Shown: positions 24,401 through 35,027 of the stretch, in pieces
How positions within the stretch are numbered: the stretch's first letter is position 1
How the letters are laid out: each line of letters begins with the position of its first letter
NCBI RefSeq assembly: GCF_902167145.1
Contig: NC_050096.1
Coordinates: 83,448,683 to 83,512,682 of the forward strand
Direction: 5' to 3'
Length of the DNA stretch: 64,000 nt
Origin: Zea mays
Taxonomy: Eukaryota; Streptophyta; Magnoliopsida; Poales; Poaceae
The notes under the pieces: model-generated
Told to the model about the DNA's origin: nothing
The model's database searches: none
Seen by the model: only the letters and a program-made list of their open reading frames with translations
Translations under genes and position numbers: made by a program

Positions 24401-24954
24401 GCTTGGGGTGGGAAGAGAGGAGGCCCTTGCCCCTCTATTTATAGCCATGGTGGGGGGATTAGGGGGAGGGATGAGAGGATTAGTGGGAGGATGAGAGGAT
24501 TAGTGGGAGGTTAGCATGTATTTGTCTTGTATAAGTGAGATTAGCTTGTAGAGCTCACCGTATGACACTGGAGGCATACATATACGTATGAGCATGAGAA
24601 AAGTTATGAAGAAAATATTTGTAGGTACTTGAAAAATGATTATGAAGGTATTTCTTAGGAAGAAAATACTTGGAGATATATTGGTGGAATATTTGGGCAA
24701 TATTTCTGGAAAGAATTTGAGGGGGATCACTGGGGAAATATCTGGGCAGTATTTTTGAAAACAATGTGAGGGGGATCACTGGGGAAATATTTGTAGGATA
24801 TTTTGAGGAGGATTTTGGAGAGAAATATAGACCACTATATTTTATTTGCTGATATCAACTCACAAACAAACATTTTGAAATGAAATTTGAAATTCATTTT
24901 GAATTTAGAGCGAGTTTGAGAAAATTTCAAGATTTGAATTTTTGGGATGCTACA
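21408..24954 (-). repeat. 5' LTR (right copy) of the giant-LTR element, 3547 bp
   Basis: Copy of 14819-18350; it ends GGGATGCTACA before the GCTGG duplication. It holds the same two TATA-like boxes and the array at about 23590-24325. As the 5' LTR in the minus orientation it would drive the ORF at 20170-21258. Confidence 0.92.
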
Positions 24955-24959
24955 GCTGG

Positions 24960-25977
24960 CTCGAGCGAAGTGGCCGCTCTCGGGAATTCACCGGCGACGT
25001 ACGGCTATAATTCACCGGACTGTCCGGTGTGCACCGGACTGTCCGGTGAGCCAACGGTCGGCCGCGCGATATGCACGGGACACGTGGCCGAGCCAACGGC
25101 TAGAAGGGGGCACCGGACTGTCCGGTGAGCCAACGGTCGGCCGGGCTAAAGGTCGGCCGCGCGATATGCGCGGGGCACGTGGCCGAGCCAACGGCTAGAA
25201 GGGGGCACCGGACTGTCCGGTGCGCCAACGGCTCTCTGGCTGCCAACGGTCGGCTGCGCCATTTAAGGAAAGAAATCGGGCACCGGACAGTGTCCGGTGT
25301 GCACCGGACTGTCCGGTGCGCCAGACGGCAGAAGGCAAGAATTGCCTTCCCAGATTGCTCACAACGGCTCCTAGCTGCCTTGGGGCTATAAAAGGGACCC
25401 CTAGGCACATGGAGGAAAATACCAAGCATTCCTACAACATTCCTAAGCACCAAGACATCGATTCTGCGCCTTTGATTCTTTGAGATAGCAATTAGAGCTC
25501 TAGTTGAGTAGTGAACTCTTTGAGTTGTGTTGTGAGCTCTCGTTGCGACTTGTGTGCGTGGTGTTGCTGTGATTTCTTGTCTTGAGTGCGTTGCTAATCC
25601 CTCCCTTGCTCCGTGCTTCTTTGTGAATTTCAAGTGTAAGGGCGAGAGGCTCCAAGTTGTGGAGATTCCTCACAAACGGGATTGAGAAAAAGCAAGCAAA
25701 ACACTGTGGTATTCAAGTGGGTCTTTGGACCGCTTGAGAGGGGTTGATTGCAACCCTCGTCCGTTGGGACGCCACAACGTGGAGTAGGCAAGCGTTGGTC
25801 TTGGCCGAACCACGGGATAACCACCGTGTCATATCTGTGATTGATTTCTTGTGGTTATTGTGTTTTGACTCCTCTCTAGCCACTTGGCAATTATTGTGCT
25901 AACGAGTAACCAAGTTTTGTGGCTTAAGTTTTCAAGTTTCACAGGATCACCTATTCACCCCCCTCTAGGTGCTCTCA
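24960..25977 (+). repeat. 5' LTR of Copia element 1, second part
   Basis: Continuation of 14536-14818 after the nested insert; together they give 1301 bp, the same as the 3' LTR. It carries CACCGGAC..GTCCGGTG palindromes at 25015-25320, a TATA box, and ends GGTGCTCTCA. Confidence 0.9.
25387..25394 (+). promoter_or_regulatory. TATA box of the Copia element 1 5' LTR
   Basis: GGGGCTATAAAAGGGACCCC lies just after the palindrome cluster. The same box is in the other Opie/Ji-type LTRs at 33119-33126, 37469-37476 and 45175-45182. Confidence 0.75.
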
Positions 25978-25979
25978 AT

Positions 25980-25995
25980 TGGTATCGGAGCTGTT
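25980..25995 (+). promoter_or_regulatory. Primer-binding site of Copia element 1
   Basis: TGGTATCGGAGCTGTT starts two bases after the 5' LTR. The consensus complement of initiator Met-tRNA would be TGGTATCAGAGCC, which Copia element 2 has. Confidence 0.85.
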
Positions 25996-26026
25996 CTCTT
26001 CACAAAGGGACTAACCGCCCGAAGAG

Positions 26027-28408
26027 ATGGATCCTAAGGGGAAGGGTATCGTGATCAACGATAAAGAGAAGGAATCCTTCGTCAACGAGCCGAAGGACGA
26101 CAAGCCTACCGACTCCGGCTCGGGCCATAGACGGAAAGAAGGGAAGAAGAAGAAGACGAGGCGCATCAAGGAGATCGTCTACTACGACGACAGCGATGAG
26201 TCTACTTCCTCCCAAAAGGACGACGACCACAACGACTACGAGAGAAGGAAACCGGTCAATTCGAACTTTTCTTTTGACTACTCTCGTATTCCTCAAAATG
26301 CAAATGCTCATTTATTATCTATTCCACTTGGTAAACCTCCTCATTTTGATGGAGAGGACTACGGATTTTGGAGTCACAAAATGCGTAGTCACTTGTTCTC
26401 TCTCCATCCTAGTATATGGGAGATTGTAGAGAGTGGAATGCACTTTGATAGTTCGGATAGTCCCATGTTCATTAATGAGCAAATTCATAAGAATGCACAA
26501 GCTACTACTGTTCTTCTAGCTTCATTGTGCAGGGATGAATATCACAAAGTGAGTGGCTTGGATAACGCCAAGCAGATCTGGGACACCCTCAAGATTTCAC
26601 ATGAGGGGAACGACGTCACCTTGCTCACCAAGATGGAGTTGGTGGAGGGCGAGCTTGGACGATTCGCGATGATAAGGGGCGAGGAGCCAACACAAACATA
26701 CAACCGGCTCAAGACCCTTATCAACAAAATAAGGAGCTACGGAAGCATGCGATGGACGGACCACGACGTCGTCCGATTGATGCTAAGGTCCTTTACCGTT
26801 CTTGATCCTCATTTGGTGAATAACATTCGTGAGAATCCCAGGTACACCAAAATGTCGCCCGAAGAAGTCCTTGGAAAATTCGTAAGCGGGCGAATGATGA
26901 TCAAGGAAGCGAGGTACGTGGACGACGCTCTAAACGGTTCAATCAATGAGCCTCAACCCGTTGCTCTCAGGGCAACAAGGAGCAAGGAGGCGTTACCCAG
27001 CAAGGTAGCACAAATTGAGGCCGCCGGACTTAATGATGAAGAGATGGCCCTCATCATCAAGAGATTCAAGACGGCGCTTAAGGGTCGCAAGGGACAGCCA
27101 AGCAAGACCAAAGCCAAGGGGAAGCGCTCATGCTTCAAATGCGGTAAGATTGGTCATTTTATTGCTAACTGTCCCGATAATGAAAGTGACCAGGAACACG
27201 GGAGCAAGAGGGAAAAGAAGAAAAATTACAAGAAGGCCAAGGGCGAGGCACATCTAGGAAAAGAGTGGGACTCGGATTGCTCCTCCTCCGACTCTGACAA
27301 TGAAGGACTCGCCGCCACCGCCTTCAACAAGTCATCCCTCTTCCCCAACGAGCGTCACACATGCCTTATGGCAAGGGAGAAGAAGGTATGTAGTCGAAAC
27401 TCTACTTATGCTTCTTCAAGTGAGGACGAATCTAGTGATGAGGATGAAATAGATTATTCATGTTTATTTAAGGGCCTAGATAGAGCCAAGGTAGATAAAA
27501 TTAATGAATCAATTGATGCCTTGAATGATAAGACTAGGCTTTTAGAAAAACAAGAAGATTTATTGTATGAAGAACATGACAAATTTGTAGAAGCACAAAA
27601 ATCTCATGCTTTAGAAGTTAAAAGAAATGAAATGCGTTCTTGTGAATTATCTTCTTGCCATGAGATGATTTCTAGCTTAAGGAGCATTAATGATGATTTG
27701 AATGCTAAGATAGAAATAGCTAGTAAATCAACAACTTGTGTAGAAAATGTTGTTATTTGCAATAGATGTAAAGACTTTGATATTGATGCTTGTAGTGAAC
27801 ACATAGCTTATATTGCAAAGTTAAATGATGAAATGGCTAGTCTTAATGCCCAACTTAAGGCTAGCAAAAGTAATTTTGATAAACTAAAATTTGCTAGGGA
27901 TGCCTACACGATTGGTAGACACCCCTCAATTAAGGATGGGCTTGGCTTCAAGAGGGAAGCCAAGAACTTAACAAGCCATAAGGCTCCCATCTCCGCCAAG
28001 GAGAAAGGGAAGGCCCCTATGGCAAGTAGTACTAAAAAGAACCATGCTTTTATGCACAATGATAGAAGACAGTCTCATAGAAGTTGTAATACTTTTGATT
28101 CACATGCCTATGCTATGTATGCTTCCAGTTCTTCCTATATGCATGGTAGAGATATGCCTAGGAAAAATGTTCATCATGTGCCTAGAAATAATGTTGTCCA
28201 TGCTGCTAGGAAAGTTATGAATGGTCCTTCTACAATTTATCATGCTTTAAATGCTTCCTTTGCTATTTGTAGAAAGGATAGGAAGATAGTTGCTAGGAAA
28301 TTAGGGGCAAAATGCAAGGGTGATAAAGCTTGCATTTGGGTCCCTAAGACAATTGTGACTAACCTTGTAGGACCCAACAAGAGTTGGGTACCTAAGTCCC
28401 AAGCCTAA
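26027..28408 (+). CDS. gag: Gag polyprotein of Copia element 1 (793 aa, full length)
   Basis: Structural protein that would form the particle and bind the element RNA. The ATG lies 31 bp after the primer site and starts MDPKGKGIV. A Lys/Asp/Ser-rich N-terminus is followed by a Copia-type gag domain (about residues 90-320, with FDGEDYGFWSHKM) and one zinc knuckle, CFKCGKIGHFIANC, at about 369-382 (C-x2-C-x4-H-x4-C). A Ser/Asp/Glu-rich stretch and a long predicted coiled coil (about 480-600) follow, with a conserved C-terminal block around KLGAKCKGDK. The length fits the long gag of Sireviruses. No stop or frameshift is seen. It ends with TAA and pol follows in another frame. The copy in Copia element 2 is broken. 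Confidence 0.92.
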   Translation: MDPKGKGIVINDKEKESFVNEPKDDKPTDSGSGHRRKEGKKKKTRRIKEIVYYDDSDESTSSQKDDDHNDYERRKPVNSNFSFDYSRIPQNANAHLLSIPLGKPPHFDGEDYGFWSHKMRSHLFSLHPSIWEIVESGMHFDSSDSPMFINEQIHKNAQATTVLLASLCRDEYHKVSGLDNAKQIWDTLKISHEGNDVTLLTKMELVEGELGRFAMIRGEEPTQTYNRLKTLINKIRSYGSMRWTDHDVVRLMLRSFTVLDPHLVNNIRENPRYTKMSPEEVLGKFVSGRMMIKEARYVDDALNGSINEPQPVALRATRSKEALPSKVAQIEAAGLNDEEMALIIKRFKTALKGRKGQPSKTKAKGKRSCFKCGKIGHFIANCPDNESDQEHGSKREKKKNYKKAKGEAHLGKEWDSDCSSSDSDNEGLAATAFNKSSLFPNERHTCLMAREKKVCSRNSTYASSSEDESSDEDEIDYSCLFKGLDRAKVDKINESIDALNDKTRLLEKQEDLLYEEHDKFVEAQKSHALEVKRNEMRSCELSSCHEMISSLRSINDDLNAKIEIASKSTTCVENVVICNRCKDFDIDACSEHIAYIAKLNDEMASLNAQLKASKSNFDKLKFARDAYTIGRHPSIKDGLGFKREAKNLTSHKAPISAKEKGKAPMASSTKKNHAFMHNDRRQSHRSCNTFDSHAYAMYASSSSYMHGRDMPRKNVHHVPRNNVVHAARKVMNGPSTIYHALNASFAICRKDRKIVARKLGAKCKGDKACIWVPKTIVTNLVGPNKSWVPKSQA

Positions 28409-28415
28409 ATTTGCC

Positions 28416-31400
28416 TTGCAGGTTTATGCATCCGGGGGTTCAAGCTGGATTATCGACAGCGGATGCACAAACCATATGACGGGGGAGAAGAAGATGTTCA
28501 CCTCCTACGTCAAAAACAAGGATTCCCAAGATTCAATAATATTCGGTGATGGGAACCAAGGCAAGGTAAAAGGGTTAGGTAAAATTGCAATTCCAAATGA
28601 GCACTCTATCTCTAATGTGTTTTTAGTTGAGTCTCTTGGATATAATTTACTATCTGTCAGTCAATTATGTAATATGGGATATAATTGTCTATTTACAAAT
28701 ATAGATGTGTCTGTCTTTAGAAGAAGTGATGGTTCACTAGCATTTAAGGGTGCACTAGACGACAAACTTTATTTAGTTGATTTTGCAAAAGAGGAGGCCG
28801 GTCTAGATGCATGCTTAATCGCTAAGACTAGCATGGGCTGGCTGTGGCATCGTCGCTTAGCACATGTGGGGATGAAGAACCTTCACAAGCTTCTAAAGGG
28901 AGAACACGTGATAGGTTTAACTAACGTGCAATTCGAAAAAGATAGACCTTGTGCAGCTTGTCAAGCAGGTAAACAAGTGGGAGGAGCACATCACAGCAAG
29001 AATGTGATGACCACTTCAAGACCTCTGGAGCTGCTGCATATGGACCTCTTCGGACCCGTCGCCTATCTGAGCATAGGAGGAAGTAAGTATGGTCTAGTAA
29101 TTGTTGATGACTTTTCCCGCTTCACTTGGGTGTTCTTTTTGCAGGATAAGTCTTAAACCCAAGGGACCCTCAAGCGCTTCCTCAGGAGAGCTCAAAATGA
29201 GTTTGATCTCAAGGTGAAGAAGATAAGGAGCGACAACGGGTCCGAATTCAAGAATCTTCAAGTGGAGGAGTTTCTTGAGGAGGAGGGAATCAAGCACGAG
29301 TTCTCCGCTCCCTACACACCTCAGCAAAATGGTGTGGTAGAGAGGAAGAACAGGACGCTCATCAATATGGCGAGGACGATGCTTGGAGAGTTCAAGACCC
29401 CCGAGCGTTTTTGGTCGGAAGCTGTGAACATGGCTTGCCACGCCATCAACAGGGTCTACCTTCACCGCCTCCTCAAGAAGACGTCGTATGAGCTTCTAAC
29501 CGGTAACAAACCCAATGTATCTTACTTTCATGTATTTGGGAGCAAATGCTACATTCTAGTGAAGAAGGGTAGAAATTCTAAGTTTGCTCCCAAAGCTGTA
29601 GAAGGGTTTTTGTTAGGTTATGACTCAAATACAAAGGCGTATAGGGTTTTCAACAAATCATCAGGTTTGGTTGAAGTCTCTAGCGACGTTGTATTTGATG
29701 AGACTAATGGCTCTTCAAGAGAGCAAGCTGTTGATCTTGATGATGTAGATGAAGAAGATATTCCAACGGCCGCTATACGAACCATGGCGATTGGTGATGT
29801 ACGACCACAGGAACAATTGGAGCAAGATCAACCGTCTTCCACAACTATGGTGCATCCCCCAACCCAAGATGACGAACAGGTACCTCAACAGGAGGCGTGT
29901 GATCAAGGGGGAGCACAAAATGATCATGTGATAGAGGAAGAAGCGCAACCGGCACCTCCAACCCAAGTTCGAGCAATGATTCAAAGGGATCATCCCGTCG
30001 ATCAAATTCTGGGTGACATTAGCAAGGGAGTAACTACTCGATCTCGATTAGTTAATTTTTGTGAGTATTACTCCTTTGTCTCTTCTATTGAGCCTTTCAG
30101 TGTAGAAGAGGCCTTGCTAGATCCGGACTGGGTGTTGGCCATGCAGGAGGAACTCAACAACTTCAAGCGCAATGAAGTTTGGACACTGGTGCCTCGTCCC
30201 AAGCAAAACGTTGTGGGAACCAAGTGGGTGTTCCGCAACAAACAAGACGAGCACGGGGTGGTGACGAGAAACAAGGCTCGACTTGTGGCAAAAGGTTATG
30301 CCCAAGTCGCAGGTTTGGACTTTGAGGAGACATTTGCTCCTGTGGCTAGGCTAGAATCAATTCGTATCTTGCTAGCATATGCCACTCACCATTCTTTCAG
30401 GTTGTACCAAATGGATGTGAAGAGCGCTTTCCTCAATGGGCCGATCAAGGAGGAGGTGTACGTGGAGCAACCCCCTGGCTTCGAGGATGAACGGTACCCC
30501 GACCACGTGTGTAAGCTCTCTAAGGCGCTCTATGGACTTAAGCAAGCCCCAAGAGCATGGTATGAATGCCTTAGAGATTTCTTAATTGCTAATGCTTTCA
30601 AGGTTGGGAAAGCCGATCCAACTCTTTTCACTAAGACTTGTGACGGTGATCTTTTTGTGTGCCAAATTTATGTCGATGACATAATATTTGGTTCTACTAA
30701 TAAAAAGTCTTGTGAACAATTTAGCAGGGTGATGACGCAGAAATTCGAGATGTCGATGATGGGCGAGTTGAACTACTTCCTTGGGTTCCAAGTGAAGCAA
30801 CTCAAGGACGGCACCTTCATCTCTCAAACGAAGTACACGCAAGACTTGCTAAAGCGGTTTGGGATGAAGGATGCCAAGCCCGCAAAGACTCCGATGGGGA
30901 CCGACGGACACACCGACCTCAACAAAGGAAGTAAGTCCGTTGATCAAAAGGCATACCGGTCAATGATAGGGTCATTACTTTACTTATGTGCTAGTAGACC
31001 GGATATTATGCTTAGCGTATGCATGTGTGCTAGATTTCAATCCGATCCTAAGGAGTGTCACTTAGTGGCAGTGAAGCGAATCCTTAGATATTTGGTTGCT
31101 ACGCCTTGCTTCGGGATCTGGTATCCAAAGGGGTCTACCTTTGACTTAATTGGATATTCAGATTTCGACTATGCTGGATGTAAGGTCGATAGGAAGAGTA
31201 CATCGGGGACATGCCAATTCTTAGGAAGGTCCCTGGTGTCATGGAATTCTAAGAAACAAACCTCCGTTGCCCTATCCACCGCTGAGGCCGAGTATGTTGC
31301 CGCAGGACAATGTTGCGCGCAACTACTTTGGATGAGGCAAACCCTCAGAGACTTTGGCTACAATCTGAGCAAAGTCCCACTCCTATGTGATAATGAGAGT

Positions 31401-31622
31401 GCTATCCGCATGGCGGAAAATCCTGTTGAACACAGCCGCACAAAGCACATAGACATCCGGCATCACTTTTTGAGAGACCACCAGCAAAAGGGGGATATCG
31501 AAGTGTTCCATGTTAGCTCCGAGAACCAGCTAGCCGATATCTTTACCAAGCCTCTAGATGAGAAGACCTTTTGCAGGTTGCGTAGTGAGCTAAATGTCTT
31601 AGATTCGCGGAACTTGGATTGA
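28416..31622 (+). pseudogene. pol: Pol polyprotein of Copia element 1: protease, integrase, RT, RNase H, one stop
   Basis: The frame lies +1 relative to gag. The first domain is an aspartic protease ([13 protein letters not shown]), then the integrase zinc region (HRRLAH..CAAC) and core ([24 protein letters not shown]), an acidic linker, the reverse transcriptase ([19 protein letters not shown]) and RNase H ([25 protein letters not shown]), ending [13 protein letters not shown]. One in-frame TAA at 29154-29156 cuts the integrase core; Copia element 2 has GAA there, so this is a G-to-T change. RNase H has SDFDY where element 2 has SDSDY. Otherwise it is open. No ATG starts the frame; translation by frameshift or a spliced RNA is possible. 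Confidence 0.92.
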
Positions 31623-32409
31623 TTTATAGCATACATGTGTTTATGCCTTTGATCATGTTCCTTATGCATTTTGTTGCTTAATAATGGTGCTCAAGTTGTA
31701 CAAACACTCCCTGGACCTCACAAGTCCGTTGCAAAGTGATGCACATATTTAGGGGGAGATATGTTACAACTTGATCCTTTGAGACTAACCATGTGTTTGA
31801 GTTTGCTGATTCAGTCTCAAAGAAGGTTTGAAAGGGAAAAGGTGGACTTGGACCATGAAAGACTTCCACTGCACTCCGATGAGAGGGTAACTTATTCCAA
31901 GTTCATCTCATGTACTCTTATTGCCTTTATATTCTTATTGAAGATTTTGGTGAGGCAATGGGGTTCAAGGGCCAAGATTGATCCCGTTTTGGTGCTTGAT
32001 GCCAAAGGGGGAGAAAATAAAGGCCAAAGCAATAGATGGATCAACTACCACTTGAGAAATTTTGAAAATAGTAGATTAGAGCTTTTGGGTGTCAAAACTC
32101 TTTTATTGTCTCTTATGTCAAAAGTTGGCCTCTTGTGGGGAGAAGTGTTGATTATGGGAAAAAGGGGGAGTTTTTGAAATCCTTGATCAAATTTCTTTGG
32201 AAAACCTCTCTTTATGTCTCTACAAGTGGATTTGACTTAGAGATAGGAATTTGAGTTTGATTTGCAAAAACAAACCAAGTGGTGGCATAGAGTGATCCAT
32301 ATATGTCAAATTTGATTCAAAACAACTTTGAGTTCTTAGTTGAATTGATTTTATACTTGTTCTACTTGCTTTATATTGTGTTGGCATAAATCACCAAAAA
32401 GGGGGAGAT
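31623..32409 (+). other. Post-pol region of Copia element 1 with repeated polypurine motifs
   Basis: Non-coding. AGGGGGAGA-type motifs lie near 31751-31759, 32004-32014 and 32159-32170, and the functional tract AAAAAGGGGGAGA is at 32396-32408, one base before the 3' LTR. Sireviruses are known for multiplied polypurine tracts here. Confidence 0.8.
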
Positions 32410-33710
32410 TGAAAGGGAAATGTGCCCTTGGGCCATTTCTAAGTATTTTGGTGATTTAGTGTCCAACACAAGTGCCTAAGTGTAAAATGGTGGACAAAGT
32501 ACAAATCAAGGATAAAGGTATGTTTCTCAGACTTAGTACATTGTTTTAAAGACTAATGTGTTGTGTCTAAGTGCTGGAAACAGGAAAAATCCAATTGAAA
32601 ATGTCTTGGCTCGAGCAGCCAAGAATCTGCTCAGTCTGGGAGCACCGGACTGTCCGGTGGTGCACCGGACAGTGTCCGGTGCGCCAGGCTGGCTCGAGCG
32701 AAGTGGCCGCTCTCGGGAATTCACCGGCGACGTACGACTATAATTCACCGGACTGTCTGGTGTGCACCGGACTGTCCGGTGAGCCAACGGTCGGCCGCGC
32801 GATACGCGGGACACGTGGCCGAGCCAACGGCTAGAAGGGGGCACCGGACTGTCCGGTGAGCCAACGGTTGGCCGGGCCAAAGGTCGGCCGCGCGATATGC
32901 GCAGGACACGTGGCCGAGCCAATGGCTAGAAGGTGGCACCGGACATGTCCGGTGCGCCAACGGTTCTCTTGCTGCCAACGGTCGGCTGCGCCATTTAAGG
33001 AAAGAAATCGGGCACCGGACAGTGTCCGGTGTGCACCGGACTGTCCGGTGCGCCAGACGGCAGAAGGCAAGAATTGCCTTCCCAGATTGCTCTCAACGGC
33101 TCCTAGCTGCCTTGGGGCTATAAAAGGGACCCCTAGGCGCATGGAGGAAAATACCAAGCATTCCTACAACATTCCTAAGCACCAAGACATCGATTCTGCG
33201 CCTTTGGTTCTTTGAGATAGCAATTAGAGCTCTAGTTGAGTAGTGAACTCTTTGAGTTGTGTTGTGAGCTCTCGTTGCGACTTGTGTGCGTGGTGTTGCT
33301 GTGATTTCTTGTCTTGAGTGCGTTGCTAATCCCTCCCTTGCTCCGTGCTTCTTTGTGAATTTCAAGTGTAAGGGCGAGAGGCTCCAAGTTGTGGAGATTC
33401 CTCGCAAACGGGATTGAGAAAAAGCAAGCAAAACACCGTGGTATTCAAGTGGGTCTTTGGACCGCTTGAGAGGGGTTGATTGCAACCCTTGTCCATTGGG
33501 ACGCCACAACGTGGAGTAGGCAAGCGTTGGTCTTGGCCGAACCACGGGATAACCACCGTGTCATATCTGTGATTGATTTCTTGTGGTTATTGTGTTTTGA
33601 CTCCTCTCTAGCCACTTGGCAATTATTGTGCTAACTAGTAACCAAGTTTTGTGGCTTAAGTTTTCAAGTTTCACAGGATCACCTATTCACCCCCCCTCTA
33701 GGTGCTCTCA
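32410..33710 (+). repeat. 3' LTR of Copia element 1 (1301 bp)
   Basis: Starts TGAAAGGGAAATGTGCCC and ends TAGGTGCTCTCA, followed by GTTAC, the right target-site copy. It matches the two parts of the 5' LTR with few differences. It carries eight palindromes of the CACCGGAC..GTCCGGTG type between 32642 and 33050. Confidence 0.93.
32642..33050. repeat. Cluster of CACCGGAC..GTCCGGTG palindromes in a Sirevirus LTR
   Basis: About eight copies with 1-3 central bases (CACCGGACTGTCCGGTG, CACCGGACAGTGTCCGGTG, CACCGGACATGTCCGGTG), separated by GC-rich spacers such as GCCAACGGTCGGCCGCGC. They lie just upstream of the TATA box, so a regulatory role is likely. The same cluster occurs at 25013-25320, 37072-37405 and 44757-45105. 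Confidence 0.85.
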
Positions 33711-33715
33711 GTTAC

Positions 33716-33930
33716 AAGAGCAACAACACAAGCACAAACATGAACAAGCAAATACAAACTTGTGTTAGAGAATTATGAACCAATTGCAAGATGTTTTTTG
33801 TCTCGACTCACGAGGTTTAAAGGTTTGCTAACCCCTTAATCTCATCGAGACAAGCCCAAGATTACCGCCGATTCTCTTACTAGTGGTCAAACGTCTTATT
33901 GTTAATGGGTTTTTTTAATGGTTCCGCCAA
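33716..33930. other. Host DNA between Copia element 1 and the candidate Helitron
   Basis: 215 bp that continue the AT-rich host sequence of 13896-14535 after removal of Copia element 1. No gene. Confidence 0.6.
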
Positions 33931-35027
33931 TCTCTACTACTCCTTAAGAGGGTAAGGAGGGCGTCCACACCCTCACCATTGCTCCGCCCTCCCCCACCCC
34001 CGCTAATCTCGCCGCCACCACGCCGCGCGAGCGCGCGCACTTCGCTCTCTCCCTAGAATCTCGTTTGCGTCCGCGCTCTCCAAGGCGAGTCCTCCGCCCA
34101 GATCGCCGCAATCCCTGCTCTCTCCTCACCCCATCCTCTCGATCCGCGTTCGCGCCGCGCTCTCAATGGAAGGCGAATCATCCGCCGAATCGCTGCAATC
34201 CCTGCTCTTTCCCTAGATTCTCATCTGCGTTCGCGCCGTGCTCTCCATGGAAGGCGAATCAGATGCCCCGGATCGACGCACCAGCTCTCGATCCGCGCTC
34301 TCCATGGAAGGGGAGTCCCCTTGCCACCGACCGGCCTCACCCCACCATCGACGACACCCGTCCCCATCAATCTCGACCACAGCTGGCGATCACCGCAGAT
34401 GGCGTCCCAAGGCCATTGCTGCAAGGTCCCCAAGCTCGACCGCAGCTCCACATTCTTCCTCCCGAGGTGACAAGTTCCCTTCCCCCACGGGGACACTCCT
34501 CTTCCTCGGCTGTCCTTCTCCCTCCCAAGGTGCCTCCTCGCCGGTGAGACCTTTATCCGCTCTCCAGGGTGTCGCCCCCAGCGCGCACTACTCGCCACAC
34601 AGACGTGCGCACAAGCGACGCTCTCTCCCTCCTCCTCCTTCTCTATCACTTCACATGCTTGTGATCTGGTTCTTCCTAACCCTAGATCGATCTGTTTCTT
34701 CATCCTTGGTGTGTAGGATCGATTTGTGATTGGGAGCATACATGTAGTATCCTCTCTTAACCATTGTTCTTTCCTTTTGTCTCCAGCAAGATCTGTGGGA
34801 GGAGAACATTGGTCTGATCATGTAGTGCATGTGCAATGATACCTGTGAAATAGAAGTCGTTTTCTGGGGGGAGCTCCATCATCGAGAAGAGGGGTCATGG
34901 CTCACCACGGACAAAAGGTTTGTGATTTCCATCACCACGCTCCCACAGGTTACAATTATTATTGGGTGCAATGTCGGACAAGCACTCCACGGCTGTGGAT
35001 TCTTGATCTTCAGTAGAAAAAGTTTAC
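33931..35027. other. GC-rich 5' part of the candidate Helitron with an internal repeat
   Basis: From 34061 to about 34320 four imperfect copies (roughly 80 bp apart, starting near 34061, 34140, 34219 and 34290) share GCGTTCGCGCC and GCTCTCCATGGAAGGCGAATC. Open frames exist on both strands but show no domain. It looks like 5' leader or promoter sequence of a captured gene. 34740-35027 is AT-richer; a splice donor of the PGG gene lies at its right edge. Confidence 0.5.

Larger units (their letters stand above)
14819..24954 (-). mobile_element. Non-autonomous LTR retrotransposon with giant (3.5 kb) LTRs
   Basis: Two direct repeats, 14819-18350 and 21408-24954, enclose only 3057 bp. GCTGG flanks both sides (14814-14818 and 24955-24959). 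Orientation is minus: next to the right LTR the minus strand reads TGGTATCGGAGCTGTT, an initiator-Met-type primer site, and next to the left LTR it reads AAGTGGGGTAGATT, a polypurine tract. On that strand the LTR starts TGTAGCATCCC and ends GACGCTTCA, which recalls Del/Tekay-type gypsy LTRs. No gag zinc knuckle, protease, RT or integrase is present; the only long ORF is 20170-21258. It would need enzymes from another element. LTR mismatches are few, so insertion was recent. Confidence 0.92.
14536..33710 (+). mobile_element. Copia element 1: Sirevirus of Opie/Ji type, split by a nested element
   Basis: LTRs of 1301 bp each (the 5' one interrupted at 14818) flank gag and pol in the order gag, protease, integrase, reverse transcriptase, RNase H. 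Exact 5-bp duplications GTTAC lie at 14531-14535 and 33711-33715. Without the nested insert the element is about 9.0 kb, normal for this lineage. The LTR pair is still very similar. gag is open; pol has one visible stop. It is a recent insertion that is probably silenced. The choice between Opie and Ji is from memory of the LTR start and is not certain. Confidence 0.93.

Noticed and set aside
32642..33050. Regularly spaced palindromes resembling a CRISPR array
   Set aside because: Palindromes vary in core and spacing, spacers are themselves repeated, and the setting is a plant LTR. They are known Sirevirus regulatory palindromes.
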